Assembly: GCA_903873805.1 (NCBI GenBank)
Contig: CAIQQB010000018.1
Span: 1-64,000, forward strand
Direction of reading: 5' to 3'
Source: an uncultured Opitutia bacterium
GTDB lineage: Bacteria > Verrucomicrobiota > Verrucomicrobiia > Opitutales > Opitutaceae
DNA length: 64,000 nucleotides
The translations under genes were made by a program, and so were the position numbers. Numbering within the stretch: position 1 is the first letter of the stretch; every line of letters starts with the position of its first letter. Shown in pieces: positions 60,580-64,000 of the stretch. Below the pieces are notes generated by a model, which had not been told where the DNA came from, made no database searches, and saw nothing but the letters and a program-made list of their open reading frames with translations.

Positions 60580-62286
60580 TCAGGGTCCGGCCGATACCGT
60601 CTGGAACGCCGGCAAGGCCGCCCCCACCACCGCCTGCAGCCGCGCCAGGGCGGCCACCTCGCCATCCCCGGCCAGGGTCTGCGCGACCACATAGGCCCAG
60701 CGATCCGACTGAAAACGCACCAGCCGGTCCGTCGCGGTGAGCCACATCCGTTCGCCGTGGGTGGCAACCACCGCGCCGCCCCCGACGAACCAGTAGGCGA
60801 ACAGCGCCGCCACCCGCTGGCGGCCGCCCGCCGGGGTCACCTGCTCCCGCGTGATCCGCAGCACGGTCGCCGGCACATATCCGCCCGGCCGGCCCGGCCA
60901 GTCAAAACGATGGCCAAACTGCCCCTCGATTGTCCAGCCCTGACCGACCAGACAGATCTCGGGCCGGTGGATCGAGCTGCGGTCCCGGCCGCTGAGCACT
61001 ATCGACAGGAAGACCTGCTGCGCCGGGTCGCGCAGGGCGTAATACAGCCGGCGGGAATAACCGGTGTCGGCCGGCAGGGTTTCCCGCTCGATCGCCGTGA
61101 CCTCCACGTCGCGGGCCGCCCAGCCGGCGGCCAGTATGCCCGGAAGTTCCACCGGATTGGCCCCGTCCGCCGTGAGCCGCACCCCGGCGGTCGGGGCGAC
61201 CGGCCAGCGGTCCACCCGGGTCGTGCTCCAGGCCGTCAGCCCGGCCGCCGCCAGCACCAGCCCGCTCAGCCCCGCCAGTGCCCGGCCGGACGTGGCAACG
61301 ATGGGTTGACGGAGTCGTGCCGAGCCTTCGGGGACCGGGGTTTCAACCGGCGCGATGCGTTCGGGGCGGAGCCGCTGCCAGAGGCTGACGGCACCGAGCA
61401 CGCCGCCCAGCACGACGGCAAACACGAGAAAACCGGCCGCGGGATGGACGGATTCGCCCGCCTTCTGGCCCAGCCACTCCCCCGTCAGCACGATGGTCGA
61501 GATGCGCAGCACGTTGCCCAGGTAGGCGAGCGGCAGGCAGAGGGCGAAGATGGCCGCGCGCCGGCCCCAGCCGCGAAAATTGAGATAGCCCGCGAGCATG
61601 GTCAGCGCCATCAGCGCCATCAGCGAACGCACGCCCGAGCAGGCCGCCGCCACGTCATACTGATAGCGGCCGTCAGGCGCAAACAGTTGCGTTCCGTTGC
61701 GGATCACACCGAGCCCGACGAGGCGGGCAAGTCCGGCGGTCGCCCCGGTCACCCACAGCCGCAGGTAGAAGCCCAGTGAATCCAGGAAATTGACCGGCAC
61801 GGCGAACAGCATGAAGGCCAGGGGAAACGCCGTCGCCCGCCCCCACCGGCGTCCGCCGCCCAGCGTGAAACCGCCCCAGAGGAACAGCAGGAAGCCCACG
61901 AGGGAGACGCGGTCCTGTTGCGCGGCGTAACCCAAAGCATGGAGCGCGAGCCCGCCGAGCATGGCGGCGGTCGCGGCGAGGGCGCAGTTCACGATTTCGG
62001 GTTTTGCGCTTGGCTCCGGCGACTCCGCATTCCGGAGGTTCCGCCAGCCCAGCCAGACGGCCAGCCCCAGGATCAGCCAGCCGTGCTCGCACTCGGCCCG
62101 CGGGTCGAGCCACTGCGACACCCACCAGCCCGGCAGCGACGCGGAGTCGACATATCCGCGCGTGCTGTTCCCAAAGCCAAGAAAAACCACTCCGCCAGCG
62201 AGGGCGCAAAGCAGGGCCACGCCCACCGAACGGTGGGACGAAGGCCGGCTGGAATGGGAGCCGGGATCATGCACGCCCGGCAGCAT
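60580..62286 (-). CDS. exosortase with fused EpsI-like domain
   Basis: About 568 residues from ATG 62286. Multi-helix exosortase domain (residues 20-310) with the catalytic Cys in YDVAAACSGVRSLMALMALT, the Arg in YLGNVLRISTIVLTG and the His in VHPAAGFLVFAVVL, spaced as in the family. Residues about 350-568 are an EpsI-like periplasmic domain (DTGYSRRLYYALRDPAQQVF, HRPEICLVGQGWTIEG, GGRQRVAALFAYWFVGG). Exosortases cleave PEP-CTERM tails; EpsI fusions accompany exopolysaccharide loci. One candidate substrate is encoded at 50033. Confidence 0.92.
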   Translation of the reverse strand: MLPGVHDPGSHSSRPSSHRSVGVALLCALAGGVVFLGFGNSTRGYVDSASLPGWWVSQWLDPRAECEHGWLILGLAVWLGWRNLRNAESPEPSAKPEIVNCALAATAAMLGGLALHALGYAAQQDRVSLVGFLLFLWGGFTLGGGRRWGRATAFPLAFMLFAVPVNFLDSLGFYLRLWVTGATAGLARLVGLGVIRNGTQLFAPDGRYQYDVAAACSGVRSLMALMALTMLAGYLNFRGWGRRAAIFALCLPLAYLGNVLRISTIVLTGEWLGQKAGESVHPAAGFLVFAVVLGGVLGAVSLWQRLRPERIAPVETPVPEGSARLRQPIVATSGRALAGLSGLVLAAAGLTAWSTTRVDRWPVAPTAGVRLTADGANPVELPGILAAGWAARDVEVTAIERETLPADTGYSRRLYYALRDPAQQVFLSIVLSGRDRSSIHRPEICLVGQGWTIEGQFGHRFDWPGRPGGYVPATVLRITREQVTPAGGRQRVAALFAYWFVGGGAVVATHGERMWLTATDRLVRFQSDRWAYVVAQTLAGDGEVAALARLQAVVGAALPAFQTVSAGP

Positions 62287-62435
62287 TGCAGTTGCGCCCG
62301 GTTTTCCAAGCAACTTGATGGGCGGGCGCATTTCCCTCTGTCTTCGCCACGGCCCCGGATGCGCGGGCTTGCCACGGGGCCGCTGCAACGGGCAAAAGCC
62401 TTCCGGCCCAACCGCACTACCCAGGCCTCCATCGA

Positions 62436-63521
62436 ATGCGCCTTCTCTACACGCTGCGTGACCAGGATCTGGCCACCACCAAGTCCGTCGGCATCCTCCA
62501 TGTATCCGTGGCGGTGCTGCACGGGCTGGTCCGCCAGCCGGGAATCCGCCAGCTCGATGTGCTCGCCAACCAGTCGCTCGCGGCCCTGCTGCCGGCCCCG
62601 CCGCCGCATGTGCGGTACCATTTCACCGCCGCCCCCGCGCCCCGGCGCTGGCAACGGCTGTGGTGGGACCAGTGGACCCTCGCCGGCTGGACCCGGCGGC
62701 TCGCACCGGACTGGCTCCTGCTGCCCAAGGGGTTCTTTCCGCTGCTGCGGAACCCGACCGCCCGCGTCTCGGCCTACGTGCATGACAATATTTTCGGGCA
62801 CCATGCGCGCCACGGGGCCGATCCGTTTCCCCTTGGCGAGATGGCGCTGTTCCGCCGCGCGCTGGCCCGCACCGCCGCCCGGGCCGACGTGATCGTGACG
62901 AACTCCGCCTTTACGGCCGGCGAGATTGCCTCCGCCTACCGCTGTCGCACGCCCCCCGTGGCAATCAGCGCGCCGCTGCTGCCGTTCTCCGCGCCACCGC
63001 CCGCCCGGGCCGAAACCTCCGGCCCGGTCCGGGTGCTGCTGCTGACCTCGCCCCACCCCCACAAGCTCACCGCCCAGGCCGTCGCCTGGCTGCAGCGGCT
63101 TCAGGCCGAAATTCCCGGCGGCCTGACGGTCACCGGCGTCGGCGGCCTGCCGGCCGGCCTCTCCTGGCCCGACCAGCCCGTCTGGCGCCGCCATCCGCGC
63201 CTGGGTGAAGCGGACTATGCCGGGGTGCGCGCGGGTTGCACGCTGCTCGCCTATTTTTCAGCCTATGAGGGCTTCGGGCTGCCGCCGTTGGAGGCGTTGC
63301 GGGATGGCCTGCGCGTGGTCGCGTCCGACCTGCCGCCCCTGCGGGAGAATTTGCCCGCGGAAATCCTCTTCAACAACGGCAGCTACGACTCCTTCCGCCA
63401 GGCCATGCAGCGGGCTCTGGCCTCGGACACCCCGCCGGACGTCGCGACGGCCTCCCCCCATGAGGTCGCAGGCCGCTGGATGGATTTGCTGCGGCAGACC
63501 GACGCGAAAGACCGCCGCTGA
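62436..63521 (+). CDS. group 1 glycosyltransferase (GT4-like)
   Basis: 361 residues, GT-B fold. N-terminal acceptor domain (LLYTLRDQDLATTKSVGILH; VSAYVHDNIFGHHARHG; ADVIVTNSAFTAGEIA) and C-terminal donor domain (VRVLLLTSPHPHKLTAQAVA; YFSAYEGFGLPPLEALRDGL with the EGFGLPxLE motif). Transfers a sugar from a nucleotide donor, presumably to an exopolysaccharide precursor given exosortase next door. Divergent from the exosortase gene with 149 bp between starts; convergent with a second glycosyltransferase. Confidence 0.88.
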   Translation: MRLLYTLRDQDLATTKSVGILHVSVAVLHGLVRQPGIRQLDVLANQSLAALLPAPPPHVRYHFTAAPAPRRWQRLWWDQWTLAGWTRRLAPDWLLLPKGFFPLLRNPTARVSAYVHDNIFGHHARHGADPFPLGEMALFRRALARTAARADVIVTNSAFTAGEIASAYRCRTPPVAISAPLLPFSAPPPARAETSGPVRVLLLTSPHPHKLTAQAVAWLQRLQAEIPGGLTVTGVGGLPAGLSWPDQPVWRRHPRLGEADYAGVRAGCTLLAYFSAYEGFGLPPLEALRDGLRVVASDLPPLRENLPAEILFNNGSYDSFRQAMQRALASDTPPDVATASPHEVAGRWMDLLRQTDAKDRR

Positions 63522-63528
63522 GCGTTGC

Positions 63529-64000
63529 TCAGGCCATGGTCTCGCGATACACCGCCAGCGTCTCCTCCGCGCAGCGCGCGAGCGTGAACACGGCGCTTTG
63601 GACCAGGCCCCGGCGGACGAGGTCCGCCGCCAGCCCCGGATCGTCCTCGAGGTGCCGAATGGCGGCGAGGAAGGCCGCCGGATCGAGATCGGCATATAGC
63701 GCCGCGTCGCCCCCGATCTCCGGGAGGCTGGCCACCCGACCGCACACCACGGGACAGCCCGCCCTCATCGCCTCGACCACGGGATAACCAAAGCCCTCGT
63801 AAAGGCTCGGGAAGAGCAGGGCCTGGGCACGCTGGAGTAGTGCCTCCACGACCGCATCCGTCTGGAATCCGAGATAGACCCAGCCGGCCGGCGGAGTGGT
63901 TTCCCGCGGCACGCCGGCCCAGCGGTCGCCGACCACGACCAGCGGCGGCAACCTCCTCCCCGCCTCGGCTGCCAGCTGCCAGGCTTGGGCGAGCAACGAC
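63529..64000 (-). CDS. group 1 glycosyltransferase, C-terminal part (runs off window)
   Basis: The stop is at 63529; the frame is open to the window edge, so only about 157 C-terminal residues are visible. PPLVVVGDRWAGVPRETTPP, VYLGFQTDAVVEALLQRAQA, LLFPSLYEGFGYPVVEAMRA and GCPVVCGRVASLPEIGGDAA show a GT4 donor-binding domain with the EGFGYPxxEAM signature. Ends 7 bp from the stop of the preceding glycosyltransferase, in a tail-to-tail arrangement. Confidence 0.88.
   Translation of the reverse strand, partial: SLLAQAWQLAAEAGRRLPPLVVVGDRWAGVPRETTPPAGWVYLGFQTDAVVEALLQRAQALLFPSLYEGFGYPVVEAMRAGCPVVCGRVASLPEIGGDAALYADLDPAAFLAAIRHLEDDPGLAADLVRRGLVQSAVFTLARCAEETLAVYRETMA

Noticed and set aside
1-64000. 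CRISPR array, rRNA genes, prophage or insertion sequence with transposase
   Set aside because: No regularly spaced direct repeats with unique spacers, no rRNA sequence and no transposase, integrase or phage structural gene was recognised. The 7-bp arrays have no spacers and the hairpins are dispersed singly.

Overview
The window is high-GC, gene-dense chromosomal DNA. It most resembles a member of the Verrucomicrobia, probably Opitutaceae-like. The supporting signs are a GreA with a very long N-terminal extension (known from the PVC superphylum), a DUF1800 protein, an exosortase plus a PEP-CTERM protein, SHD1-domain secreted proteins, many dispersed hairpin repeats, and start codons preceded by C/T-rich leaders rather than Shine-Dalgarno sequences. 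Taxonomy is inferred from gene content only; there is no rRNA gene here.

Layout. 1-0.44 kb: remnant of an ORF6N-domain gene. 0.44-4.5 kb: araB-araA-araD (L-arabinose catabolism) separated by two palindromic heptamer arrays. 4.6-11.4 kb: TPR protein, pectinesterase, tRNA-Gln, DUF1800 protein, alr and tsaB. 11.5-15.9 kb: a low-GC reading frame broken by one stop, then tig-clpP, pyrE, and an HTH/metallo-beta-lactamase-like protein. 16-22.9 kb: a pectin/arabinan side-chain cluster (GH51, SGNH/SASA esterase, GH43-like, GH2) closed by a strong terminator. 23-30.5 kb: rsmB, an unknown anchored protein, a repeat-rich spacer, greA (long form), a LysE-type exporter and an ArsR-methyltransferase fusion. 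30.5-34.7 kb: NtrC-type two-component pair, a secreted repeat protein and a pseudopilin. 34.8-44.4 kb: TetR plus a complete MdtABC/OprM-type RND efflux operon. 44.4-49 kb: GH28 polygalacturonase and mutS. 49-58.2 kb: CFI-box-like membrane protein, PEP-CTERM protein, a lipoprotein with an internal pseudopilin-like segment, a WecG/TagA glycosyltransferase, a DEDD exonuclease, hisN, a tandemly duplicated SHD1 gene pair and a DUF2059-like protein. 58.4-64 kb: queF, rny, exosortase-EpsI, and two group-1 glycosyltransferases, the last running off the window.

Working together. Secreted pectinesterase, polygalacturonase, arabinofuranosidase, GH43-like, GH2 and esterase would strip and depolymerise pectin and arabinan, releasing arabinose for AraBAD. 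The genes are dispersed among housekeeping genes, and no sugar transporter is visible here. Exosortase, PEP-CTERM protein, WecG/TagA and the glycosyltransferases fit an exopolysaccharide/protein-sorting theme.

The most unusual signals are: (1) a 641-residue lipoprotein that contains, internally, a near-copy of the pseudopilin encoded 16 kb away, without its prepilin cleavage motif; (2) dispersed repeats (7-bp arrays and GTAG-ended hairpins) that have entered coding sequences of mutS, rsmB, tsaB and araB in frame; and (3) a tandem duplication that carried along a now-decayed hisN 3' end.
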